A stretch of 8,043 nucleotides of DNA from Spirochaetaceae bacterium (lineage in GTDB: Bacteria > Spirochaetota > Spirochaetia > Treponematales > Breznakiellaceae): the NCBI GenBank assembly GCA_031275595.1, contig JAISOO010000136.1, positions 1 through 8,043 on the forward strand, given 5' to 3'. Shown piece after piece: positions 1-6,094 of this stretch (positions are counted from its first letter, which is position 1; every line of letters starts with the position of its first letter). The notes under the pieces were generated by a model. The model was not told where the DNA came from. It ran no database searches and saw only the letters and a program-made list of their open reading frames with translations. Position numbers and translations under genes: made by a program.

Positions 1-29
1 TGTTCTTTGGTAGTATCAACGCTTAACAT
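1..29 (-). CDS. 5' end of an unidentified gene running off the left edge
   Basis: Read on the minus strand, an ATG at 29-27 opens a frame of nine codons (MLSVDTTKE) before the window ends. The start is supported by a strong Shine-Dalgarno AAGGAG (complement of 37-42) seven bases upstream, and by an extended -10 box about 40 bases upstream. Nine residues are too few to identify a family. The gene is divergent from galE, so the 355 bases between the two starts hold control sequences for both. Presence of a real start is inferred from the combined promoter, ribosome site and start codon, not from homology. Confidence 0.6.
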
Positions 30-67
30 GCCTGTTCTCCTTTGGTGTTTGTTTTTTTGTCGAAACC

Positions 68-76
68 ATTATACCA
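68..76 (-). promoter_or_regulatory. Extended -10 promoter for the leftward gene
   Basis: The complement of 68-76 reads TGGTATAAT, a perfect extended -10 element (TGnTATAAT). Transcription would begin near position 61, giving a leader of about 30 bases that contains the AAGGAG ribosome site at 42-37. No convincing -35 hexamer lies 16-18 bases further upstream (the region around 91-96 reads AAAACA), which is tolerable for an extended -10 promoter. Confidence 0.6.
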
Positions 77-147
77 CAAGGAGGCGGGCATGTTTTAGCA
101 GGAACCGCTTTCTGTAACCAAACAGGTTGTTGTTTTCTTACTGTAAC

Positions 148-163
148 TCCTTATCCATAAGGA
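148..163. promoter_or_regulatory. 16-base dyad, possible operator
   Basis: TCCTTAT-CC-ATAAGGA is a perfect 7-bp inverted repeat around a 2-base centre. It lies in the divergent region between the leftward gene and galE, where a dimeric repressor or activator could bind. The left half with one more base (CTCCTTAT, 147-154) recurs at 289-296. A short direct repeat CTGTAAC (112-118 and 141-147) is nearby. The dyad is seen directly; an operator role is inferred from its shape and place. Confidence 0.35.
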
Positions 164-176
164 ATTAGCTGATTCG

Positions 177-345
177 GTGTACGGATTCAGGGTAGAATCT
201 GTTCCTATTTTGGACACTAGTGATTTGGTATGTCTCCCAGGGAATGGCGTAGCAGAAACTCGCGTTAAGCCGGAACAAGAGAAAAGTTCTCCTTATGGTT
301 TATCATGTGGGCCTTTCCCAAAAACTGAAGTTTTGGGAAAACCTC
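177..345. other. Structured gene-free stretch upstream of galE
   Basis: I recognise no gene in this stretch. Several helices could form in RNA: GGATTC/GAATCT (183-188 with 195-200); TCTGTTCC with GGAACAAGA (198-205 with 272-280, one bulge), mutually exclusive with the first at 198-200; GAGAA/TTCTC (279-283 with 287-291); and a strong hairpin TTTCCC..AAAAC-TGAA-GTTTT..GGGAAA (314-340, one bulged A). No T-run follows the last hairpin on either strand, so it is not a classic intrinsic terminator. The region could be a small RNA, a regulatory leader transcribed from further upstream, or a decayed repeat. Neither direction can be assigned. Confidence 0.3.
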
Positions 346-368
346 AGGTAGTACATAATTTCGCTTTA

Positions 369-377
369 TGCTATAAT
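369..377 (+). promoter_or_regulatory. Extended -10 promoter of galE
   Basis: TGCTATAAT is a perfect extended -10 element. Its last base is separated by seven bases (378-384) from the galE ATG at 385. The usual distance from -10 to the first transcribed base places the start at or within a base or two of the A of the ATG, so the transcript would have essentially no leader. No good -35 hexamer is visible near 349-354, as is common for extended -10 promoters. Confidence 0.6.
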
Positions 378-384
378 ACCCTCC

Positions 385-1383
385 ATGAACATACTGATCA
401 TCGGCGGAGCCGGGTATATCGGAAGCCATGTGGCGCGGGAGTTTCTGGATCAGGGGCACCGGGTTACGGTATACGATAACCTCTCCAGCGGCTTACGGGA
501 GAATCTTTTTCCGGAAGAAGCCTTTATCCATGGGGATATTTTGGATTATACGGGTCTGTACAGGGCCGTTACCGGGGATAATGCCCACCGGGCGTCCAAA
601 ACGCCGGTTTTTGACGCCCTCGTGCACCTCGCGGCGTTTAAGGCGGCGGGAGAATCCATGATAAAACCGGAAAAATATTCGGTCAACAACATCACCGGCA
701 CCATCAATATCCTCAACGCCGCGGTTGAGGGGGGGATTAAAAACATTGTTTTTTCCTCCAGCGCTGCGGTCTATGGGGAACCGGAATATCTGCCCCTGGA
801 TGAACGGCACCCCACAAACCCTGAAAACTACTACGGTTTTACCAAGGGGGAGATCGAACGTTTTCTGGAATGGTATGAAAAACTCAAGGGTATCCGTTTT
901 GCCAGCTTGCGTTATTTTAACGCCGCGGGTTATGATATTAAGGGCCGAATCAGGGGCCTGGAACAAAACCCCGCCAACCTCATCCCGGTGATCATGGAGG
1001 CCGCGGCGGGGAAGCGGCAGGAAGTGCAAATTTTTGGAAACGATTACGACACCCCCGACGGCACCGGGGTCAGGGACTATGTCCACGTGAACGATCTCGC
1101 CCTGGGGCACAAGGCGGCTCTGGAATATATTACCCGGAACGACAGGAGCCTGATTGTCAACCTGGGCAGCGAAACCGGGCTTTCGGTGATGGAAATTATC
1201 GAAGCCGCCCGCCGGATCAGCGGCAAGCCCGTCCCCGCCCGGATCGCGGGGCGCCGTCCCGGGGATCCGGCCAAACTCACCGCTTCTTCCAAAGTTGCCC
1301 GGGAAGTTCTGGGCTGGACCGCCCGTTATTCGGACCTGGACACCCTGATCCGCAGCACCTGGGAGGTGTATAAAGGCTCCTAG
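385..1383 (+). CDS. galE: UDP-glucose 4-epimerase
   Basis: This 332-residue cytoplasmic short-chain dehydrogenase/reductase interconverts UDP-glucose and UDP-galactose with bound NAD, in the Leloir pathway and in supply of galactosyl groups for glycans. The Rossmann glycine motif GGAGYIGS is at residues 7-14. The catalytic serine is in SSSAAVYG (124-131) and the Tyr-x-x-x-Lys pair is Y150/K154. Further family blocks are RYFNAAG (177-183), NLIP (198-201), GTGVRDYVHVNDL (227-239) and GRRPGDP (289-295). Length matches the family (about 330-340). A loop around residues 62-75 seems slightly longer than usual. The start is fixed by the Rossmann strand beginning at residue 2; no alternative start fits and there is no Shine-Dalgarno. 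The TAG stop lies inside a palindrome that begins the next repeat region. Other nucleotide-sugar epimerases are possible, but GalE fits best. Confidence 0.95.
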   Translation: MNILIIGGAGYIGSHVAREFLDQGHRVTVYDNLSSGLRENLFPEEAFIHGDILDYTGLYRAVTGDNAHRASKTPVFDALVHLAAFKAAGESMIKPEKYSVNNITGTINILNAAVEGGIKNIVFSSSAAVYGEPEYLPLDERHPTNPENYYGFTKGEIERFLEWYEKLKGIRFASLRYFNAAGYDIKGRIRGLEQNPANLIPVIMEAAAGKRQEVQIFGNDYDTPDGTGVRDYVHVNDLALGHKAALEYITRNDRSLIVNLGSETGLSVMEIIEAARRISGKPVPARIAGRRPGDPAKLTASSKVAREVLGWTARYSDLDTLIRSTWEVYKGS

Positions 1384-1446
1384 GAGCCTGTTGCACTTGT
1401 GGATTTTTTGCATAGACATGCAAAAAATCCTCGATTATCGGGCTCC
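1374..1446. repeat. Palindromic unit 1 of the post-galE repeat region
   Basis: The 16-base palindrome AGGCTCC-TA-GGAGCCT (1374-1389) spans the galE stop codon. It is followed by a perfect 13-bp hairpin, GGATTTTTTGCAT (1401-1413), loop AGAC, ATGCAAAAAATCC (1418-1430). GGAGCC at 1383-1388 can also pair with GGCTCC at 1441-1446, enclosing the hairpin in an outer stem. The A/T tracts in the hairpin contrast with the GC-rich genes on both sides. It may act as the galE terminator, but no clean T-run follows the stem on the plus strand. Confidence 0.75.
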
Positions 1447-1531
1447 TTTATGCAGTTTGTAGGGTATAAAAATTCACTATTGTGAATTTTTATACGATTT
1501 TGCGCTGAAGCGCAACAAACTGCTAGGCGCC
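1441..1531. repeat. Palindromic unit 2, three-helix cruciform, MITE-like
   Basis: An outer stem GCAGTTTGT (1452-1460) pairs with ACAAACTGC (1515-1523). Inside lie a perfect 14-bp hairpin, GTATAAAAATTCAC (1464-1477), loop TATT, mirrored at 1482-1495, and a smaller hairpin TTGCGC-TGAA-GCGCAA (1500-1515, sharing A1515 with the outer stem). The ends form imperfect terminal inverted repeats: left GGCTCCTTTATGCAGTTTGT against the complement of the right end, GGCGCCTAGCAGTTTGT. Near-perfect 9-base direct repeats CTAGGAGCC (1380-1388) and CTAGGCGCC (1523-1531) flank both units. This resembles REP or MITE-type non-autonomous elements. Mobility is inferred; no transposase is present here. Confidence 0.7.
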
Positions 1532-1552
1532 GGGTTTGTCCGGAAACCCGGC
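1529..1552. terminator. GC-rich hairpin, possible terminator
   Basis: GCCGGGTTT (1529-1537) and AAACCCGGC (1544-1552) form a perfect 9-bp stem with a 6-base loop. It follows directly on the palindromic element and lies 92 bases before the M20 gene. No T-run follows, so intrinsic termination is uncertain; it may instead be part of the repeat region. Confidence 0.3.
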
Positions 1553-1644
1553 CGGTTCGAACAACGTTTCTGAGGTTTTGGCGGTTTTGACCCTGCGATT
1601 CGAGGCCGCCTTGTGGTGAAAATCCCCGCGAAGAGGAGAAAAAC

Positions 1645-2889
1645 ATGGCAAAGGAAACTATCTTCGGTTTCATCGAAAAAAACGCCCCCCTTGTCATAGA
1701 ACTGGAAACAGAGCTCACCAAACGGCCCGCGGTATCTCCGGAATCCGGGGGGGAGGGGGAAGTGGAAAAGTGCCGCTTCCTTGAGGGATGGCTCAAAGAC
1801 CGGGGCATTACCGCCTTGGAACGCCTGGACGCCCCGGACGGTCAGGCCAAGGGAGGGGTCAGACCCAATCTCATCGCCACCATCCCCGGAAAAACCGATG
1901 CCAAACGGCTGTGGATCATGAGCCACCTTGATGTGGTACCTCCCGGCGAGGCTTCCCTGTGGAAAAGCGACCCCTGGCAGGTGATCCAGCAGGAAGGCCC
2001 CCGGGGAACGATCCTTATTGGCCGGGGGGTGGAGGATAACCAGCAGGGGCTTTGTTCCTCGGTACTGGCGGCGCTGTCCCTGACTGCCCAGGGGATCATC
2101 CCGCCCCACCCGGTCAAGCTCCTCTTTGCGGCGGATGAGGAGATGGGCAGTACCTACGGCATAGACTGGCTCCTGAAGAACCATTCCGGCCTGTTCCGCA
2201 AGGACGACATGATCCTCATCCCCGATGGCGGGGACAGCCGGGGGGAAACCATAGAGATCGCCGAAAAAAACCTCCTCTGGGTCCGGTTTACCACCACCGG
2301 CGCCCAGGCCCACGGTTCCCGGCCGGATCAGGGGATCAACGCCCACCTGGCCGGGGCGGCCCTGGCGGTCCGGCTCCATGACGGCCTTTCGGCACAATTC
2401 CCTGACCGGGATTCCCTTTTTGAACCTGATTATTCCACCTTCCAGCCGACAAAAAAAGAGGCCAATGTTCCCAATATTAATACCATCCCCGGGGAAGACG
2501 TTTTTTATATGGATATGAGGATCCTCCCCCGGTATCCTATCAGGGACGTTCTTAAGGAGATAGACCGCATAAAAGGGGAGGTGGAGGGCAAATACCGGGT
2601 AAAAATCGCCTATACCCTCTTCCAGTCCGTCGAATCCAGGCCTACTTCCCCGGACGCGCCCCTGGTAAAACTCCTCTCCGGGGCGGTCCGGGAGGTATAC
2701 GGGGTGGAAACCAGGCCCATCGGCATCGGGGGCGGTACGGTGGGGGCCTACCTCCGCAACGCCGGGCTCGATTCGGTGGTATGGGGCCGGATGGATGATA
2801 CCGCCCATCAGCCCAACGAATACGCGGTCCTGGAAAACATCCTGGGGGATGCCAAGGTAATGGCCCTTTTAATGATGGAGGAGCGGTAA
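1645..2889 (+). CDS. M20-family metallohydrolase (DapE/ArgE/dipeptidase type)
   Basis: This 414-residue, apparently cytoplasmic enzyme belongs to the di-zinc (or cobalt/manganese) peptidase M20 family, which hydrolyses N-acyl amino acids or short peptides. The metal centre is complete: H94 and D96 in MSHLDVVP, bridging D131 in GRGVEDNQQG, catalytic base E165 and ligand E166 in ADEEMGS, D194 in LIPDGG, and H388 in AHQPNE. H223 in AHGSRPDQG fits the conserved histidine of the dimerisation (lid) domain, about residues 210-325. The GGGTVGAYLRNAG block at 362-374 is also typical. Shine-Dalgarno GAGGAG (1633-1638) is six bases before the ATG. Substrate cannot be read from the sequence: candidates are succinyl-diaminopimelate, acetyl-ornithine or a dipeptide. 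Single-gene unit: 261 bases after galE and 189 before potA, same strand. Confidence 0.9.
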   Translation: MAKETIFGFIEKNAPLVIELETELTKRPAVSPESGGEGEVEKCRFLEGWLKDRGITALERLDAPDGQAKGGVRPNLIATIPGKTDAKRLWIMSHLDVVPPGEASLWKSDPWQVIQQEGPRGTILIGRGVEDNQQGLCSSVLAALSLTAQGIIPPHPVKLLFAADEEMGSTYGIDWLLKNHSGLFRKDDMILIPDGGDSRGETIEIAEKNLLWVRFTTTGAQAHGSRPDQGINAHLAGAALAVRLHDGLSAQFPDRDSLFEPDYSTFQPTKKEANVPNINTIPGEDVFYMDMRILPRYPIRDVLKEIDRIKGEVEGKYRVKIAYTLFQSVESRPTSPDAPLVKLLSGAVREVYGVETRPIGIGGGTVGAYLRNAGLDSVVWGRMDDTAHQPNEYAVLENILGDAKVMALLMMEER

Positions 2890-2941
2890 AAAAGCCCGGG
2901 CTTGAGGGCGTCCCACGGCTCCGCTTGTTTCTGAAACTGAA

Positions 2942-2965
2942 GTTCCCGAAGAACGCGCTTTTTTT
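2942..2965 (+). terminator. Weak possible terminator after the M20 gene
   Basis: GTTC (2942-2945) can pair with GAAC (2951-2954) over a 5-base loop, followed by GCGC and a run of seven T (2959-2965). The stem is short, so intrinsic termination is doubtful. A separate loop-less palindrome AAGCCCGGGCTT lies at 2892-2903, immediately after the M20 stop. Confidence 0.25.
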
Positions 2966-2987
2966 CGCTTTTATCTTAATAAACCGG

Positions 2988-3016
2988 TTGACAACAAATC
3001 ATAAAATACGCATTGT
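2988..3016 (+). promoter_or_regulatory. Probable promoter of the potABCD operon
   Basis: A consensus -35 hexamer TTGACA (2988-2993) sits in an AT-rich stretch 86 bases before the potA start. At 17-base spacing the -10 position reads CATTGT (3011-3016), only a partial match. TAGAAT (3023-3028) is a better -10 hexamer but is too far from TTGACA. The location and the -35 make a promoter likely; the -10 is uncertain. Confidence 0.45.
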
Positions 3017-3078
3017 ACCCTTTAGAATAAAAATAGTAGAGTGGAAGGATATACCGGAAGGAGGTTGAAGGAGCAGGG

Positions 3079-4254
3079 TTGAAAGGGAGTGATGTTGGCA
3101 TCGAAAAGATTTCCAAGTCTTTTGGTGATTTTAAGGTTCTGAACGCGGTGAACCTTGAGATAAAAAAGGGGGAATTTTTTTCCCTCCTGGGGCCTTCGGG
3201 GTGTGGTAAAACAACCCTGCTGCGGATCATTGCGGGGTTCGAGACCCCCGATACCGGCATCGTTACCTTTGACGGGACCGACGTACTGCCCCTGCCTCCC
3301 AACCGAAGACCGGCGAATACGGTTTTTCAGAATTACGCCCTTTTTCCCCACCTGACGGTTTTTGAAAACGTCGCCTTCTCCCTGCGCTTAAAAAAGCTCC
3401 AAAAAAACGATGTTACTTCCCGGGTAAAGGAGTACCTTAAATTGGTCCAGCTGGAAGGCCATGCCCATAAAAAACCCAACCAGCTTTCGGGGGGCCAAAA
3501 ACAGCGGGTTGCCATCGCCCGGGCCCTGATCAACGAACCCCGGGTATTGCTTTTGGACGAACCCCTCTCCGCCCTGGACGCCAAACTGCGGCAGCACATG
3601 CTCATTGAGTTGGACCAGATCCACGATAAAATCGGGATTACCTTTATCTACGTTACCCACGATCAGCAGGAAGCCCTGTCGGTCTCCGACCGTATCGCGG
3701 TGATGAACCAGGGGGATGTCTTACAGGTAGGAACCCCCCACGATATCTACGAAAGCCCCGCCACAGACTTTGTCGCCCGGTTTATCGGCGAGACCAACCT
3801 CTTTACCGCGTTGGTTACCTCGGTGGAAAAACTCGACCGGAGCGAACCGGAATATATGGCCTATCTGAATATTCCCGAACTGGGGAATATCAAGGTAACC
3901 ACCGTGGACGAGGTACGGCCCGGACAGCAGGTCAGTTTTACCATCAGGCCGGAAAAGATCCTGATCTCCAAGGAAAAACCCGCTACCAAGCGGGAGGACA
4001 TCAATCTGCTGCAGGGTACGGTGGACGAACCCATCTATTCGGGGTTCCAAACCAAATTCTACATCAAAACCCAGGAAAAGGTCCTGGTGCGGGTAATCAA
4101 GCAGCACGCAAAATATTCCGATGAAGGCCCCGATATTGTGTGGAAGGATTCGGTATACCTGTCCTGGAGCGCCAACGACGGGTATATTGTGGGGGTCAGG
4201 GACGGGGGGGAAGGCTCCCCGGGACCCGCCGGTCCGGAGGCGAGAGAACCGTGA
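3079..4254 (+). CDS. potA: Polyamine ABC transporter ATP-binding protein PotA
   Basis: This 391-residue ATPase sits on the inner face of the membrane and powers spermidine/putrescine import through PotB and PotC. Walker A is GPSGCGKTT (38-46), Q-loop Q84, signature LSGGQ (136-140), Walker B VLLLDEP (156-162, with E161 catalytic), D-loop SALD (164-167) and H-loop H194. A C-terminal TOBE-type regulatory domain covers about residues 240-375. Length is close to E. coli PotA (378). The start is a TTG, preceded by AAGGAG (3068-3073) at five bases; no ATG or GTG fits in frame without losing the first strand. The Gly/Pro-rich tail (about 376-391) overlies the potB ribosome site. First gene of potABCD. 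Another substrate of this ABC class (such as iron or a sugar) is unlikely given the adjacent PotD. Confidence 0.94.
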   Translation: MKGSDVGIEKISKSFGDFKVLNAVNLEIKKGEFFSLLGPSGCGKTTLLRIIAGFETPDTGIVTFDGTDVLPLPPNRRPANTVFQNYALFPHLTVFENVAFSLRLKKLQKNDVTSRVKEYLKLVQLEGHAHKKPNQLSGGQKQRVAIARALINEPRVLLLDEPLSALDAKLRQHMLIELDQIHDKIGITFIYVTHDQQEALSVSDRIAVMNQGDVLQVGTPHDIYESPATDFVARFIGETNLFTALVTSVEKLDRSEPEYMAYLNIPELGNIKVTTVDEVRPGQQVSFTIRPEKILISKEKPATKREDINLLQGTVDEPIYSGFQTKFYIKTQEKVLVRVIKQHAKYSDEGPDIVWKDSVYLSWSANDGYIVGVRDGGEGSPGPAGPEAREP

Positions 4255-5159
4255 AGGCTGGAACCGGCCCCAGCGGAAAAGGGAATTACGGCAGCCTCTA
4301 TTCCGGCCCCATGGCGATGTGGTTTATGGTTTTTTTCCTGGTCCCCATCATCATCATCATCGTATACAGTTTCCTTAAAAAGGGACTTTACGGCGGGGTG
4401 GAATGGGAGTTTTCCCTGAACGCGTATAAAAGTCTGGGGAATCCCAACTTTGTGATCATCACCATCCGCACCCTGATTACCTCGATGGCCGCCACGGTGA
4501 TAACCATCTTTATTGCCCTGCCCTGCGGCTACTTTATGGCCCGGAGCAAACATCAGACCCTGTTGCTCCTCCTCATCATCGTCCCATTTTGGACGAATTT
4601 TCTGATCCGGGTATTTGCCTGGATGAACATTCTGGGGAACAATGGTTTTTTGAATGAATTTTTGATGCGCTTCGGGCTTATCCGGGATTATATTCACTTC
4701 CTCTACAATCAGAAGGTGGTGATCCTGGTATTGGTGTATATGTACCTGCCCTACGCGATCCTGCCCCTCTTTTCGACCATCGACAAGTTTGATTTTTCCC
4801 TCCTGGAAGCGGCCCGGGATCTGGGGGCCACCAAACCCGGCTCCATGCTTTTGGTGCTGCTCCCCAATATCAGGAGCGGCATATACACCGCGGTGCTCTT
4901 CACCTTCATCCCCATTTTCGGGGCCTATGCGGTCCCCCTCCTGGTGGGGGGCAAGGATTCATATATGCTGGGGAATGTCATCGCCGATCAACTCACCAAG
5001 TCCCGGAACTGGCCCCTGGCGTCGGCCTTTTCCATGGTGCTGACGGTGGTTACCACCGTGGGGGTTCTCCTCATGATGAACCTGCAGCGCCGGGATGCCC
5101 AGCGGACCGCCGATGTAAAGGGCGAAATCGTTCAGGACCCCAAGGGGGTAAATCCGTGA
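4251..5159 (+). CDS. potB: Polyamine ABC transporter permease PotB
   Basis: This 302-residue inner-membrane permease forms half of the polyamine channel. About six hydrophobic segments can be seen, near residues 23-41, 70-93, 103-125, 155-177, 208-232 and 258-277. The cytoplasmic EAA loop that docks with PotA begins EAARDLGA at 186-193. The start chosen is GTG 4251, which overlaps the potA stop as GTGA and has GGAGG (4236-4240) ten bases before it. The same frame stays open upstream to 4140, but that part lies inside potA and encodes no permease-like sequence. The coupled overlap suggests that potB translation depends on ribosomes finishing potA. Length matches the family (E. coli PotB about 275-285, plus a slightly longer N-terminus). 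Confidence 0.93.
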   Translation: MKAGTGPSGKGNYGSLYSGPMAMWFMVFFLVPIIIIIVYSFLKKGLYGGVEWEFSLNAYKSLGNPNFVIITIRTLITSMAATVITIFIALPCGYFMARSKHQTLLLLLIIVPFWTNFLIRVFAWMNILGNNGFLNEFLMRFGLIRDYIHFLYNQKVVILVLVYMYLPYAILPLFSTIDKFDFSLLEAARDLGATKPGSMLLVLLPNIRSGIYTAVLFTFIPIFGAYAVPLLVGGKDSYMLGNVIADQLTKSRNWPLASAFSMVLTVVTTVGVLLMMNLQRRDAQRTADVKGEIVQDPKGVNP

Positions 5160-6025
5160 CCGGTAAAAGCCTGGTTCACAACATCATAACCTCCCTGCGG
5201 ACGGGAAATTCCCAGGGGGAGGCGGCCCGGCACGCAAAACGGGCCTACCGGAGGCGTTTTTCCTTTTCCCAGACGATCTTTATCGCCACCATTGTCTTTC
5301 TTTTCCTTCCCCTCATGGTCCTGATCCTCTATTCCTTTAACGCATCCAAGGGCATGAACTGGACCGGGTTTTCCCTGGTCTGGTACGAACAGCTCTTTTT
5401 CCGCTCCCGGGACCTGTGGCGGGCCTTTTGGAACAGCGCCTTCGTCGCCGTCAGCTCCGCCGTTACCGCCACCTTGCTGGGAACCGCCGGCGCTATCGGG
5501 GTAAACTGGTACCGGTTTAAGCTGCGGAACTACATACAGGCCATATCCTTTATGCCGATGATCCTCCCGGAAATCATCATCGGCGTATCCCTTTCCCTGT
5601 TTTTTGCGGGGGTCAAAATTCAATTGGGGCTTCTCACCATTTTTATCGCCCATACCACCTTCAACCTGCCCTTTGTGTTCCTTATGGTGATGGCCCGGCT
5701 GGACGAATTCGACTTTTCCATCATCGAGGCGGCTCACGACCTGGGGGCCAGCGAAAAGCAGACCCTGTTTAAGGTAACTGTGCCTATCTGTATGCCCGGC
5801 ATCGTATCGGGATTTTTAACGGCCATCACCATATCCCTTGAAGATTTTGTCATTACCTCCTTTGTCTCCGGCCCCGGTTCCTCCACCCTGCCTATCTATA
5901 TCTATTCGGCCATCCGCTTCGGGGTATCGCCGGTGATAAACGCCCTGTCGGTCGTTATGATCCTGGGGACCGTCCTCCTTACCTATTTGCTTAGAAACTT
6001 TCTAAAATATATCGCGGCCAAATGA
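5156..6025 (+). CDS. potC: Polyamine ABC transporter permease PotC
   Basis: This 289-residue inner-membrane permease is the partner of PotB. Hydrophobic segments lie near residues 39-61, 93-116, 127-151, 157-180, 213-235 and 262-282. The EAA loop begins EAAHDLGA at 191-198. The start is GTG 5156, which overlaps the potB stop as GTGA, with AGGGGG (5143-5148) seven bases upstream. Before the first membrane segment there is a basic cytoplasmic extension of about 38 residues (KRAYRRR at 28-34) that is longer than the N-terminus of E. coli PotC (264 residues in total). The alternative, a later start, has no support from a ribosome site. Third gene of the operon. Confidence 0.93.
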   Translation: MTGKSLVHNIITSLRTGNSQGEAARHAKRAYRRRFSFSQTIFIATIVFLFLPLMVLILYSFNASKGMNWTGFSLVWYEQLFFRSRDLWRAFWNSAFVAVSSAVTATLLGTAGAIGVNWYRFKLRNYIQAISFMPMILPEIIIGVSLSLFFAGVKIQLGLLTIFIAHTTFNLPFVFLMVMARLDEFDFSIIEAAHDLGASEKQTLFKVTVPICMPGIVSGFLTAITISLEDFVITSFVSGPGSSTLPIYIYSAIRFGVSPVINALSVVMILGTVLLTYLLRNFLKYIAAK

Positions 6026-6049
6026 CCTGTATGGGTCTTTATTTTAAAA

Positions 6050-6083
6050 GGCGTTGAAACAACAATATACCAACTTCAACGCC
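6050..6083 (+). promoter_or_regulatory. Stem-loop abutting the potD ribosome site
   Basis: GGCGTTGAA (6050-6058) and TTCAACGCC (6075-6083) form a perfect 9-bp stem with a 16-base loop. The Shine-Dalgarno AGGAGG (6084-6089) begins at the very next base, and the potD ATG follows five bases later. No T-run follows, so it is unlikely to terminate. It may protect a processed potD message from decay, raising receptor levels over the permeases, or it may modulate ribosome access. Confidence 0.6.
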
Positions 6084-6094
6084 AGGAGGAAAAG

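Noticed and set aside
314..340. Hairpin upstream of galE as an intrinsic terminator
   Set aside because: The stem is strong but no T-run follows on either strand, and no gene ends nearby.
177..370. 6S RNA, tmRNA, SRP RNA, RNase P RNA, T-box or a known riboswitch upstream of galE
   Set aside because: I could not match the conserved core motifs of any of these by eye, and the ends do not form a convincing closing stem.
177..479. Plus-strand frame of 100 codons beginning with GTG and running into galE
   Set aside because: It has no proper ribosome site (AAGGA lies 13 bases away), overlaps galE by 95 bases in another frame and shows no recognisable domain. It is kept only as a hint that the upstream stretch may derive from a coding repeat.
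1477..2808. Minus-strand frame of 443 codons antisense to the M20 gene
   Set aside because: It is opposite a gene with a complete M20 active site, is rich in Gly, Pro and Arg, and extends across the palindromic repeats. It is an antisense artefact of high GC content.
4140..4250. Longer potB reading from an ATG at 4140
   Set aside because: The extra 37 residues lie within potA in another frame and are not permease-like. GTG 4251 has a ribosome site and the same GTGA overlap as potB/potC.
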